A stretch of DNA of 64,000 nt from NCBI GenBank assembly GCA_021018995.1, contig CM037595.1:93260491-93324490 (forward strand). Direction: 5' to 3'. Position 1 is the first letter of the stretch. Every line of letters begins with the position of its first letter. Origin of the DNA: Chloranthus sessilifolius (taxonomy: Eukaryota; Streptophyta; Magnoliopsida; Chloranthales; Chloranthaceae). The notes under the pieces were generated by a model. That model made no database searches. It worked only from the letters and a program-made list of their open reading frames with translations, and was not told where the DNA came from. Positions 33,510 to 44,103 of the stretch are shown piece after piece. The translations under genes were made by a program, and so were the position numbers.

Positions 33510-33513
<4 letters not shown>
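33094..33513. mobile_element. MITE inserted in (TA)n, with internal 101-bp tandem duplication
   Basis: Left edge TATATATGGAAAAGGCC, right edge CTAACCGGCTCCCTATATA. TA repeats lie on both sides. The first 101 bp (33094-33194) is repeated directly at 33195-33295, essentially identical. Inside are GGTGCCACGTGG and the palindrome-forming ACCGTCCTCC/GGAGGACGGT. The same element is at 43721-44042, also in (TA)n. Confidence 0.75.

Positions 33514-33577
<64 letters not shown>
33514..33577. repeat. (TA)n(GA)n microsatellite
   Basis: About 19 TA units followed by about 13 GA units. Confidence 0.9.
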
Positions 33578-33906
33578 CAAAAACCGTCCGTTTCTTTCTC
33601 TCTTTCAGAGGCATGCGCTGAAGCATGCCTTAATCGTGCAAGGGCCTCACAATGGAACTCATCAAGTGCCACTGCGAAACGGATTGTGTTAAGGTAACTC
33701 TTTCTCTTCGCTTCTGCTTCTCTGTTTCCCTATTCTATTGTAGAAGGTAACTCTTTCTCTTCTCATCTGCTTCTCTATTTCCCTACTCTAATTGTTACCC
33801 ACCATGCGTAATAATACGTAACGCAGTTCATCAGAGTTGTTTATTTTTCTTGTTATTATATTATTGTATACTGTTCAGAATAGATACCTCTACATGCTCA
33901 TTATTA

Positions 33907-33951
<45 letters not shown>

Positions 33952-34521
33952 CGCGCACGCGCACGCGCGTAGTAATAATAAACCAATCTTCTGGTTATAT
34001 TAATCTGCAATAGCCTAATGGTTCAATTGTTGGCTGTTCAATTATTCATATAACTCTCTCTCTCCCTCCGGAGGGGATCACAAAAGCTCTCTCAATGTGG
34101 AGAAAGGCGTGAAGCAACTGCTAACACTGTTAGAGGACATTACATTGCAATTGCTTCAGTTTCACCTCAAATGGTATTCAGCAATGTTTTTTTTTTGCAT
34201 TTTTGGTCCTCAAAAATCCGTGTGTTCCTTTCTTGCCAATTGTGGTAGACCTAGCATGCTAAGATTGCCAGGGCGCATTATTGGTGATTGAATGATCTTT
34301 TTTTAGGGCAAAAATCTCATCATTGATGACAGAGTGGGACTCTTTTTTGAATTCTAGTAACCAAGGATTGATCGCGGCCACATTCAAGATGTTAGGAGCA
34401 ATGAAAGAAGAGGCGGAAATGATTTTGGCATCCAAATAGCATAGATAGCACAGTGTAGGGATGCAGATACCTCAAACAAAGAGGTCCTGAGTTAATGCGC
34501 ACTTCAAAACATTTTTTTATC
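33578..34521. other. No gene confirmed
   Basis: Holds a short open stretch between an AG (33606-33607) and a GT (33699) and several T-rich patches, but I recognise no protein. The alternating purine-pyrimidine tract at 33907-33971 is listed separately. Confidence 0.4.
33907..33971. repeat. 65-bp alternating purine-pyrimidine tract (TA)(TG)(CG)
   Basis: An unbroken purine-pyrimidine alternation moves from AT through GT to GC/AC dinucleotides. Such tracts are known to favour Z-DNA. Confidence 0.9.
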
Positions 34522-34719
34522 GGGCAATGGTCAGGTCCAACTGTTTGAACCTGATTTCGTGTTCAACCAGATAGGCTGCCATTGGATATGAGAGAATCTC
34601 GACTACATATCATCTTGTAAAATTGGAAACTGTTAAAGTCAAGGTTCTCTCATATCCAATGGCTGCTGGTCTGGTTGAACACGAAATCAGATTCAACCAG
34701 TTGGAACAGATTGCTGCCC
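34522..34719. mobile_element. Foldback MITE with about 82-bp arms
   Basis: Left arm 34522-34603 and right arm 34638-34719 are complementary over about 82 positions with a dozen mismatches; the loop is 34 nt. Ends GGGCAATGG and GCTGCCC. Flanks TTATC and TTATG are a possible short duplication. A relative lies at 38276-38483. An open frame crossing the right arm is a by-product. Confidence 0.75.
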
Positions 34720-35084
34720 TTATGCAAGATGAATCTGCCTACAGAAACCTCAAGATGTTATACATTTTTCACTCTAAGACCATTCCAACAGCAACGGAAG
34801 AGCACTGCATGCGTGGGTGATATTTATGCTTTGAATTATGTTTGATTGCCTTGCCCCTGTTGATTGGTTGCTCAAAGGAATTAGAACAACTTTTTATTTA
34901 ATATAAGCAATCAAACAAAAAAATTAACTCCGCCATTGTTGATCCCAAGTAGATGAGAAAGGAGGGTTGGCATCACTGTAAAATAAAAAATAAGTTTCTT
35001 TTTAAAAAAAACCATTAAATCCTTATGACAAGATTTATTAGGAATGCACGTTTTGCAGTGCCCCTGCTAGTGACGTGCTGCAAT

Positions 35085-35279
35085 CATGGATCAAAATGCC
35101 GGAAAACCGGTATGTATTGTCCGAACAAAAAATCAATACGTACCGGAACAGTAATGTACCGGACGATACATTAAATGTATCATCCGGCATTTACATATAT
35201 ATAAGACGATACGGTATATTTATGTACCGTATTGTTAGGGTCCGATACGTATCGGTATCAAACAATATTTTGATCCATG
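35085..35279. mobile_element. hAT-like MITE, CATGGATC family
   Basis: 195 bp. CATGGATCAAAAT at the left and its exact complement ATTTTGATCCATG at the right. Flanks GCTGCAAT (35077-35084) and ACTGCAAC (35280-35287) agree in 6 of 8. Interior has GATACGTATCGG-like motifs. Confidence 0.8.
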
Positions 35280-35862
35280 ACTGCAACACTGGAGGATGTA
35301 TGGAGTAAGATGAAAGGATAAAACCCGAAATGAATGCATAAGAATAAGTTTGAGATATAAGGCATTGAGGTCGGGGGTTCAAATTTTCAAATCCCCTGCT
35401 TACCTTAAAAAATGAGCACGGTGGATAAAGGACCGTTATATGACATTACCTAACACTTGCCTTTAATCAGTGTTGAAAATGAAATTTATGTCCCATAATA
35501 TTAAAAAAGTTGTATTTAATAAATAAAATTTCATGTTCACATATTCATAATTGTTAAAGGCATGATTAATGTATCTTAGACTTGTGTCTAAAACTGGTAT
35601 GACAGTCATCTCATGGATTTCATAGCTTCAGTTGCACTTAAGATAGAATTTCGGCTTATGACATTACCTTAATGATTTAAGAGATCTAAATCGTAGTAGA
35701 AAAGGCATGAATTAGAAAGCATTCGCTGAGGGCGAAAATTCGTGATTCAATATAATAAAAAATATTCGAGAAAATCATAATTTGAAAATATTTGTAAAAA
35801 AATTGGGCAAAATTGAGAAAAGGAAAAAAATTATGGGAAGACATTACAAAATGGTAGCCGCT
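35280..35862. other. Non-coding
   Basis: A tRNA box-B-like GGGGGTTCAAATTTTC and GCTTACC at 35373-35405 suggest a SINE scrap. Otherwise AT-rich with no gene. Confidence 0.4.
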
Positions 35863-37200
35863 TCCCTCCTCCATGGGAGGGATGGTCACCATCCTCCAAG
35901 GTCCAAGTGGAGTTTCATGTGATAAATTTGGGGATCTATCTCAAAATCAATTAGCAATGAGTGGAGGCGGCCATGATCTTACAAAGGGAGAGACACGGTT
36001 ATAATTTATGCGAAATGGGGCTAAACTTCAACACGCCCTGGCACGTGTTGGCGGGACTGAGCCAAATCACGTTTGAATTGGGTGATGTAGAGTGAAGAAA
36101 GGTCTTGCTATGAGGATCGATCTCAAAAACAATTAGCACTGAGTGGAGGGGACATGATCATGGTATAAAAAATCGACCGATACTGATACGTATCGGTTTT
36201 CAACCAAACCAATACATATCGGCCCCTGATACGTATATCATATCCGTACCGGATATGACATCGGTATCGGCCGATACGTATGCGATTCGGCCAATACCGT
36301 ATCGGCTAGTGCCTTCGTTGAACTCCCATTGATACCATGCTTCGTTTTTTCAAATTTTTAAAGTTTAAAGTATAGCCCTTAGCCCCTTAGTCCTTACTCT
36401 ATAGCTCATGTGTCTTCATGCATGTGATGGCTAGATGAGGACAAATGCAGAGTTCGGGGCCTTCAGGGAGCCATGGGTAATTGGGTACAACATTACAAGA
36501 TAATGGGGTGGAGCCGTGGGGGGACAAAGGCACCCTTATTTGGGCTAACTGGCTAAGAGATTTTAAGGTTGAGAACTTGAGATTGTGAGGATTGGGGAGT
36601 GGGGACATGGTGCATGAGATTCTAATTCATTGTCCACAAGATATTTGGCATTCAATGTCTTGTCTCCTTAGCCTTTCACTTTTGAATTTTGATCAAAAAC
36701 CCCATTGCCACAATTGGGTTTCACACTCACATACAATGATGTGCAATAGGACAAGTGGGATAGAATATAGATATGCAGTATCAACTATCAAGTCATCAAC
36801 AACTGACCGTTTGATAGGTGCAACGTGATCTCAAGATCATTTTTGTAGAAGATCGGGGTGAAACACGATTTATATCATCCTATCCAACCCAATCAATAGG
36901 TTTTAATGATTTTCCGGCATGAGTGTTTTCATTAAATGTGTAGGCGCGAACAAAGAGGTACCCAAAATCCCAAATAATTTTTTTCTTTTTATTTTTCCCC
37001 TTTTCAGTTTATATTTTTTTAAGTTTTAACCAAAAAAAAAAATTGTCGTATCGGCGTATCGGCTGATACCGATATGTATCGGTCATCTGGGAAACCGACA
37101 CCGGATACCAAATTCTTTTAATACCATGTAGCACCCAAAACAATGTTTTAGTGTCACGTGGAGCATGGAGAGATGGTTTAGATCAATTTAAAAAAAAAAA
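35863..37200. repeat. Third copy of the (TA)n-associated MITE, split by inserted repeats
   Basis: 35863-35912 (CCTCCATGGGAGGGATGG...) and 37129-37195 (TAGCACCCAAAAC...GTCACGTGGAGC) match neighbouring parts of the element at 43721-44042. About 1.2 kb lies between. Within it, a block of about 46 bp at 35932-35977 recurs at 36116-36161. Confidence 0.5.
36159..37128. mobile_element. CATGGTAT-ended, GATAC-rich hAT-like element
   Basis: Starts CATGGTATAAAAAATCG; the right end read inward is CATGGTATTAAAAGAATT. Both ends hold dense GATACGTATCGG motifs. A nearer ATACCATG at 36332-36339 is an alternative right end. No target duplication seen. Confidence 0.5.
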
Positions 37201-37690
37201 AAAAATTGTTTCGAAAAAATACTAATAGAGATTTATAAAAGAATTTTTCTGAACTTAATTAATAACAGAAGTTACAATTCCTGAAAAAACTCATAATTAA
37301 GACGTAAAATTGGTGATTTATTTTCAAAGTTGGGTAATGAAAAGAAAAAAAAACACGCAAAATTTTCAGTAAATTGTGATTAAACTGCGAAAAAATTGTG
37401 ATTTAGATGAGACTTATTGAAGAAATCAGAGATTTTTTGTTACTATAGTTAAATATTGATCACGCCCCATTGTTCCAATTTCAATTCACCAATGCGAAGA
37501 AACCGCGAACCAATGGATAAGAAATACAACGATACAGATGATATCTTAAACAAGATTATACATCAAACAAGCAAGGTATGCATGGAAATGAGTCTGAAAC
37601 CCAGAAGGGTTACAGAGTAGAATCTCTCTTGTGGCGACTTGATCCGCAGCTTTCTTCAACAATTTTGGTTCTATACTTTTCATTCATCCA
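37201..37690. other. AT-rich; 3' flank of the MGGC gene
   Basis: No coding signal apart from the likely 3' UTR of the minus-strand gene next to it. Confidence 0.5.
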
Positions 37691-39145
37691 TTATGCAGAA
37701 ACAACGAGAGAAGCTAGGACTTCTTTATCGCCTGCCGGTGCCGGTGCCAAGTCTTTGGTCTCCAAGGTCTCAGAATTTAGTGGCTTGTCTTCGACCGTGA
37801 CATCGGATTTCGCTGTATCCGCGGTCACAGGAGCTTCTGCTACTGCTACTGCTGCTGGTGCTGCTTCTTTCTCAACAGCAATCGCTTCAACAGAATCCAC
37901 CTTTTGAGAATCAAGGAGGTCCACCTTTGTGTCCTCAGCAGTATCTGTTTCTGGGACTGACAAAGCTTCTGGAGTCTTCTCAGTGGTGTCCGAAACTACG
38001 TCAGAAGTTTCTACCTTTGGTGGCTCGGCGGCCTCAACGGCGACCGGAGCTGATTCTACTGGAGTGGAGACCACCTCTGAGTTTGGCTCTGAAAGATCAA
38101 CCAATGGTTCTTCCTTGGTTTCTTTAACCTCCTCTTTTTGTTCCTCGCTGGCTTCAATCTTAGTCTGGAATTTCAAATTATATGTCATTATCAGGGATTT
38201 AAAAGTTTATACATACCTGGTATATTGGATACTAATTTTAACATATATATATATAAAGAAGTTCAAAAATTTGCCCAAAGGGCTTTTTTGGTGGGGTAAT
38301 AGTCAGGTCCAATTGGTTGAACCTGATAGGGTATTTAACCAGTGTCACTACCATTGTATAGAAGGGAATCTTGACTTTTGCGTTTTTTATTTTTATGAGA
38401 TGACATGCAATCAAAATTCCCTTCTATCCAATGGTTGTAAAATTGGTTGAACCCCATAACTGGTTCAACCAGAGAGTGCCCTTGTTGGTGTTAGGTCCGT
38501 TTCATATCGGGTGCATATTGGCCTACATGACCTCATATGGGCAGATATTCGACTACTTTGACCTGATATTTGACCCTGTATCGAATCAGGGGATAAATAG
38601 TACCAGATCGGGGCTAAGCCAATGTATATTGGCCAGTATGTATCAGAAACGCCCCTATATTTAAAACCATTGTGCACACTAATACAGGGGAATCGAATCG
38701 AATCGGACCGAATGGCTTCAATGCTTTCAAAAGCCTGATTCCTTTCGGATAGCCGAGACATTTGGCAATGATGCACACCATTTGGTGTAACAGTAGTGTA
38801 CTTTAATGGTGTAAGATCATTTGGTGCCTAGTATTCAAATTTGTTGGCTCTAGTTCAAAAATTGCACCAATATTAAATGATCCTAACGATCTAAAAATTG
38901 GGCTTTTGAGGATCATTGAATGACCTCTCTCAGGATTCATCAATGGGCATCTAAAACAGTAAAACAGATCAAAATTTTGAAACTAGAAAAATATGAAAAG
39001 AAAAAAAGAAGAGAAAAATTACTTCTGCATGAGGAGCAACCCCTTCGACCTGGATATCCTTGTTCTTGAGATCAGGGCTTAGGGAATTCTGGGATGGCAG
39101 AGAGTCGGTAGCCATATCTTTGGGTTTGGTGGCGCACCCTCCCAT
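37691..39145 (-). CDS. Small acidic protein with N-terminal acylation signal (MGGC), two exons
   Basis: Exon 1 39145-39023 (41 codons) and exon 2 38164-37691 (157 codons plus stop); the intron starts GTAATT and ends CCAG, phase 0. The product is 198 aa. It begins MGGCATKPKD: Gly2 fits N-myristoylation and Cys4 fits palmitoylation, so membrane attachment is likely. The rest is Glu/Val/Ala/Thr-rich, strongly acidic and probably disordered, with Ala-Pro patches (VEKEAAPAAVAVAEAPVTAD). No enzyme domain. MGGC-KPK starts are known from uncharacterised plant proteins; I cannot give a function. The 858-bp intron contains a foldback MITE and a GATAC-type scrap. A longer frame running into the intron (start at 38188) is less likely because it loses the acyl signal. 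Confidence 0.82.
38276..38483. mobile_element. Foldback MITE, relative of 34522-34719
   Basis: Left part GTCAGGTCCAATTGGTTGAA and right part GGTTCAACCAGAGAGTGCCC form imperfect arms around a central TTTTATTTTTATG. It shares the GTCAGGTCCAA(C/T)TG block with 34522-34719. In the intron of the MGGC gene. Confidence 0.65.
38500..38670. repeat. GATAT/GTATC-rich MITE scrap
   Basis: Imperfect ATATCGGG, GCCAATGTATATTGGCC and GTATGTATC motifs ending near AAAACCATTG resemble CATGG-family interiors. The ends are not both visible. Confidence 0.4.
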
Positions 39146-39602
39146 TGTTTCTGAACCCGAAACTGCTGAGGAAATGAAATGTACCGGGTTGAGGGTACTC
39201 TCAGGAACAGATTCTGGGCAACTTTGGGGACGAATGGCAATTCAGGGACGTCTCTGGGAATCATATATAAAAGCAGATTTCCTATTGTTTTTGAGGCTGG
39301 GATTCAACAGCTACATGAAGCTGGTATTTTTTCTAATTTTAGAGACTGATTTGTTGGGAAGGAGTGGCTAGTTGTTGAATGCCAAAGAATATGTGGAATT
39401 TTTCAAATTTTTGTTGCGGCTTTGGAGGAGGGCCAACCGTTGGAGCTGTAAATAAAGGGCTGGCGGAGTTAGTTTGTTGTCCGTAGAAAACTTTGTGGTT
39501 AGAAAGAGTTGGTATTAGGTACATGACTCTTGCACTGCCAGGGTACTCGGGTCAATTTCCCCATAGTAATGAAGTTAGGATTGGGCAATCATTGAGTGGG
39601 GG
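39146..39602. other. 5' flank of the MGGC gene
   Basis: Presumed leader and promoter. No TATA box stands out. No other gene seen. Confidence 0.4.
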
Positions 39603-39897
39603 TAGGGGTGCAAACCCTAAACTGAAAGTGAAAACCGAGGACGTCAAACCGACCTGAACCACACCAAAAATCGAAACGAACTAAACCCCAATTCGTTTCG
39701 ATTTATGTTTAGGGTGGCAAAAATTGAAAACTGTGGGGGTAGGATGAGAAAACCGAAAAAATACATTTAAAAAATCAGAAAAGTAGGTAAAATACCCATA
39801 CTGAACCGAACCGAATAGGTTTCGATTCGGTTTTGGTGTGTGGGGTACCGAACCGAAAGAATCAGTTTCGGTTCAATACACCGAATTTGCATCCCTG
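39603..39897. mobile_element. hAT-like MITE, TAGGGGTG type
   Basis: 295 bp. TAGGGGTGCAAA at the left, TTTGCATCCCTG at the right. Flanks AGTGGGGG (39595-39602) and GGTGGGGG (39898-39905) agree in 7 of 8. Interior built of AACCGAAACC/GGTTTCGGTT motifs. Confidence 0.75.
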
Positions 39898-40451
39898 GGT
39901 GGGGGTGTCACGTTGATAAAAAGTTTGAAATTTTTAGGGGATGGTAAAACTAAAAATTAATAAATAAGTTATGCGAAAAATATATATTTTAAGTTTAAAA
40001 TGGTGTTTTTAGATAATAAAATAAGTGTTATATAAAAAATGTATTTTCTTTGATGAATCAAGTGAATATTCCTGAAAAAGGGGGCAGATTACCTACTTGG
40101 AGATTTTTTTTTTTAAATTTTGCTTAATTTGGAAAAAATATGTGAGAGCTCTCCCTTTACAAATCTTAGGAATTGCACCATTATTTTTAATTTTTTTATT
40201 TTGACCACGGAACAATAAAATATGATAATGGTAGGTAACTGATTTGTATGCTAATATTTTAATGGGCACCTTCTGAAGCTTGACCATTTGTGCGCAGAAG
40301 GTAAACTAGGTGAAAGACCAAAAGCACACCATCACTGATTTGGGTGCTCATGGATAACTGTGCATTTCTAGAGGCTTGACTATTTTGACAGAAAGAGATT
40401 GTTCATACAACTCGGTGTAGCTTTTAGTACCGTTTTTACTATTAGTGATAC
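39898..40451. other. No feature seen
   Basis: AT-rich non-coding sequence. Confidence 0.5.
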
Positions 40452-40764
40452 CCATAGTTACCAAGTCCGAATTTGGGAAAGATTGTCAAGGGAAAAAACG
40501 AAAAAAGAGTGAAAAAATGGGCAAATTTCAGAAAAAAATTGAGAAGCATTTCGGTAAAAATAAGGGAAATATTTAGTAATATTGAAAATTAAATATTTTG
40601 TTGACAAAAATGAGGAAAATTTTGAAAAAAAAATCATAAATAACACGTTTTAAACGTGAAAGGCAAGATTTTTTTAAAATGCATTTCAAAGGTGTTCAGA
40701 GATTAAAAAACGGATTTTAAATGAGTTTTTTATCACAAAAAAGGAGCTTTTGGTAACTATGGTC
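40452..40764. mobile_element. CCATAGTTACCAA-ended MITE
   Basis: 313 bp with CCATAGTTACCAA and exact complement TTGGTAACTATGG at the ends. Same terminal sequence as 8171-8925. AT-rich inside. No clear target duplication. Confidence 0.65.
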
Positions 40765-40766
40765 TA

Positions 40767-41150
40767 GCATTGGGCTTAGGCCTGTAGCACAATGGAAGTT
40801 GGCAATATTGTAACCTCAAGGTAGGGGTGTATTCGGTTCAGTTGGTTGGTTTTGGACCAAAACCACAAATCAAACCGTCCTAAGTGATATCTAGATTTTC
40901 AAACCAAACCAAACCGTCCAACTCTTAAACCAAATCAACCTGATTCGATTCGGTTCGGTTTGGTTCGGTCGATTTCGGTTTTCCTTTAAGTTCTACTTGC
41001 ACGTCAAAATTTTCTCAACTTCTCAAGTGATTTTCCTATAAATTCTACTTTACTGCTTTAAGATTTAGGAATAAGTTAAAGATAAGAGTAAGGTTTTATA
41101 TAAAACATGCATTTTATTTAGATGCCTTTTAAAATTAATCAAAACCCCCG

Positions 41151-41214
<64 letters not shown>

Positions 41215-41430
41215 CTTATAAACTACATTCGGTTCGGTCGGTTTCAGCTTGGGGACGGTTTGAACCGAAATCAAACCAAACTTTTTTGTTTTCCTTTTTT
41301 CCAAACCAAACCCAAATCGGTGCCTATCCAAATCGGACCAAACCCAGCGGTTCAGTCGGTTTGGTTCAAATAATGCACATCCCTACCTCAAGGCCACATG
41401 TTCAAGCCCAGCTTACCTATAAAAATACAA
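40767..41430 (+). mobile_element. tRNA-derived SINE, split by a MITE
   Basis: Left half 40767-40821 (TAGGCCTGTAGCACAATGG box A-like) and right half 41386-41430 (ATGTTCAAGCCC box B, CTTACCTATAAAAATA). Same family as 5943-6037. The two halves join at CCTCAAGG, which is duplicated by the MITE between them. Confidence 0.75.
40822..41385. mobile_element. hAT-like MITE, TAGGGGTG type, inside a SINE
   Basis: 564 bp. TAGGGGTGTATTCGG at the left, GCACATCCCTA at the right. CCTCAAGG is duplicated exactly (40814-40821, 41386-41393). Interior has GGTTCGGTTTGG/AACCAAACC motifs at both sides around a (TA)29 tract (41153-41210). Confidence 0.85.
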
Positions 41431-41460
41431 AACTATGGTCTTGCGTAATAGCAATAGGAT

Positions 41461-42048
41461 TAGGGGTGCAAACCATGGGTCAAAAATTCAGGAAAACTGT
41501 ATGTATCATCCAGCTCCAAAACCGATATGTACCAGACGATAAGTATCAGTTCCGAATGAAACATTGGTATGTAGCGTCCGATATTTTGGATTTTGTATAA
41601 GAGGCACCGATACGGTACATTCAAGGTACCGTATGGGTGAGGTTCAAAACTGATATGTATCGGTATCGGATGATATTTTGATCCATGGTACAAATGTGAA
41701 CATCCAGGTCGGTTCGGGTATGGTGAGGGCCAACCCAATTATATAGACTGGACTCTCAACCCGAACGTGACTGGACCCGTTTATGAAAACCTCATTCAAC
41801 CGATCTGAACTGATCAGCAAAAATTAGATGTCTGGTTGGGCAAACCTAAGCTAAATATAAGGCAGAGTCACGCCAAATCCGGTTGCATCAGTTGTGGATC
41901 CAAAAATTAAGACCCGAACTTGATCGATTTAATAAACGGGCCAGGATTTTGGATCCAATGGATCAATATCAACTCAAACTTGACCATTGGCAGGCCAGGT
42001 CGCTACTCGGTTGAACGGCTGGGTTAACCCGACCCATTTGCACTCCTG
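41461..42048. mobile_element. hAT-like MITE, TAGGGGTG type, with nested CATGG element
   Basis: TAGGGGTGCAAA at the left and CATTTGCACTCCTG at the right. Interior of GGGTTGGG/AACCCGA motifs. The element at 41474-41687 is inserted 13 bp from its left end. Flanks AATAGGAT and GTAGGAAT are similar only with a shift. Confidence 0.6.
41474..41687. mobile_element. hAT-like MITE, CATGGATC family, nested
   Basis: 214 bp. CATGGGTCAAAAAT at the left, ATATTTTGATCCATG at the right. Flanks GTGCAAAC (41466-41473) and GTACAAAT (41688-41695) agree in 6 of 8. Confidence 0.72.
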
Positions 42049-42197
42049 GTAGGAATTAGGATCCGGTGAAAACTGGAGTTTACTCCTGAGATTTCAGTAA
42101 GATCCATTAACTAAGAAGCTCATCTGTTGTGCAAGTCTTCCCTCAGCATGTTGCGCCAAGAATGAATCTTCTTTGTGTGCAAGTTTTTACGGGTACT

Positions 42198-42201
<4 letters not shown>

Positions 42202-42261
<60 letters not shown>
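42202..42261. repeat. (TA)n microsatellite
   Basis: About 30 TA units. Confidence 0.9.
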
Positions 42262-42262
<1 letters not shown>

Positions 42263-43525
42263 CTTACTTTGGGGCTTGGAATACTTACACTTTGAATGAT
42301 ATAAACATCATTTAAAACGCCAAAATAATGTTTAAATAGTAGTCAGGCGGCAGGCCCATTGCCCCTCTACGAGAACTCTCCTCACCGATTGGTGTATAAG
42401 TGACCTTGTACGCCCATTAGGTAAAGCATAAGAGCACGACCGCCTACTGTTATGCCATATAGCATGCATCTAGTCAGTGCAAATACTTTAAGAGGCAGTC
42501 CATTAACTCTCCTTCGCCAAAATATGATACTTAAAATAACGATCCAAATCATCCCATCAATGTTCTTTAATATTCATCATTAAAAAAAACAAAAACAACC
42601 ATCCTCATATCTCACCTCACTCGATAAAAAATCGAGTTTCCTTCAATATTACTTTAATCTATAATTAGAGTTTATATCTAATACAAAATATAATCGGCCC
42701 ATATAAAATATGATGAAAATACCTTTAATAACAATAGAAAAATTAGGGTTATGGTTGAGTGTACAGTCCATCCTGTTGAACAGTACTACCAACAAAATTC
42801 AAAACATAATCTCAGCGCGTGATTTATTGGTCCAATTGAGGGCTTGGATGTGAACCTTTATTTGCAATGATGATAATGTGGAAATACATTGCAAGGGTAG
42901 ATCGTGAATCTGAACAAAATCAACTAATCATAATCATAAACAATTAAATGAAATAGATGAGTACCTTTCTCCCTTAATTTTGAATACGAGTAGCGTTGAA
43001 TCGAATCGAATCAATCAAAGATGAAGATCAACAGCAATTCCTATGCTAATATTGATCCCTCTTCTCCCTCTTGATGGCACACGACTGTGATGGATTGCGC
43101 GTGAGAAAAAATAGAGAGAGGTTTCCAACTCTAAAAATAGAGAGAAGTTGTGCACTGCCTCTTGTAGGTGGAGATTGAATATTATTAGCAATCCTTTTTT
43201 AGTTATATTAAAATTTCAGAAAACCTTCCATCAAAGAATATGCGTAAGTCTAACATGATTGCCTTTTGCTAATTTTGATCAGATCCTTCATGTGATTACT
43301 GATGAGAAACTTTGGAGCCCAACTTTTGTAAAACCTTGGACCAAAGGTCAAGTGGGAGTCCTTAATTCTCTGACATTCTCCCAATTGGCCCATTCGGCTT
43401 TAGTTAGAAGTACGCTTAGTTTGACTCCATTTGAAGAAAAGAATCCACTCTTCTTGAGTATCATATTCTGAAAAAATACTGCACTTTAAAAGAAGCGTTC
43501 TAATCACTTTCAATCCTAATTAGTT
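42262..43525. other. No gene recognised
   Basis: Mixed-composition sequence. Open stretches at 43259-43471 match nothing I know. No repeat ends seen. Confidence 0.5.
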
Positions 43526-43533
43526 ATCACAAT

Positions 43534-43676
43534 CAAGGTTTCAAATATCGGTATCGGTCACAGGATCGGTCAGCCGAAAACTGATCCAAATCGGGATCGG
43601 CGGATCGGATCGGGCGATCCCAAGGTCAAAAAAATTTGAGGGCAAAATTATAATAATTAAATATTTTTTATACATG

Positions 43677-43724
<48 letters not shown>

Positions 43725-44042
43725 AAAGGGATCCGTCCTCCATGGGAGGACGGTCACCGTCCTCCAACCTTCCACGTAGCACCCAAAATAGGGTTTCAAT
43801 GCCACGTGGACCTTGGGTGCATTGCTTAGATCATCTTTGAAAAAAAAATTAAAAGCTCATCTCCACCATATATATTTTGAACTGTGAAATGTGGACCAAT
43901 GAAAACCGTCAAACTTTGACTTGTAGGTTTAAAATTTATTTTTCGATTTTTTTTTTAATATTGATCTAAACTGTCCACCTGTGCTCCACGTGGATCTTGG
44001 AGGACGGTAACCGTCCTCCATTGGAAGACCTAACCGACTTTC

Positions 44043-44103
<61 letters not shown>

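Noticed and set aside
33391-33672. Tyr-Ile and Glu-Arg repeat frames
   Set aside because: Translations of (TA)n(GA)n.
33608-33698. Possible small exon between AG and GT (ACAEACLNRARASQWNSSSA...)
   Set aside because: Open and with splice-like edges, but I recognise no protein and found no partner exons.
34623-34820. 65-codon frame starting METVKVKVLSYPM
   Set aside because: Its first half is the right arm of the foldback MITE; the rest matches nothing known.
37929-38450. 173-codon plus-strand Ser/Thr-rich frame
   Set aside because: Antisense to the acidic exon of the MGGC gene, whose exon structure and start are better supported.
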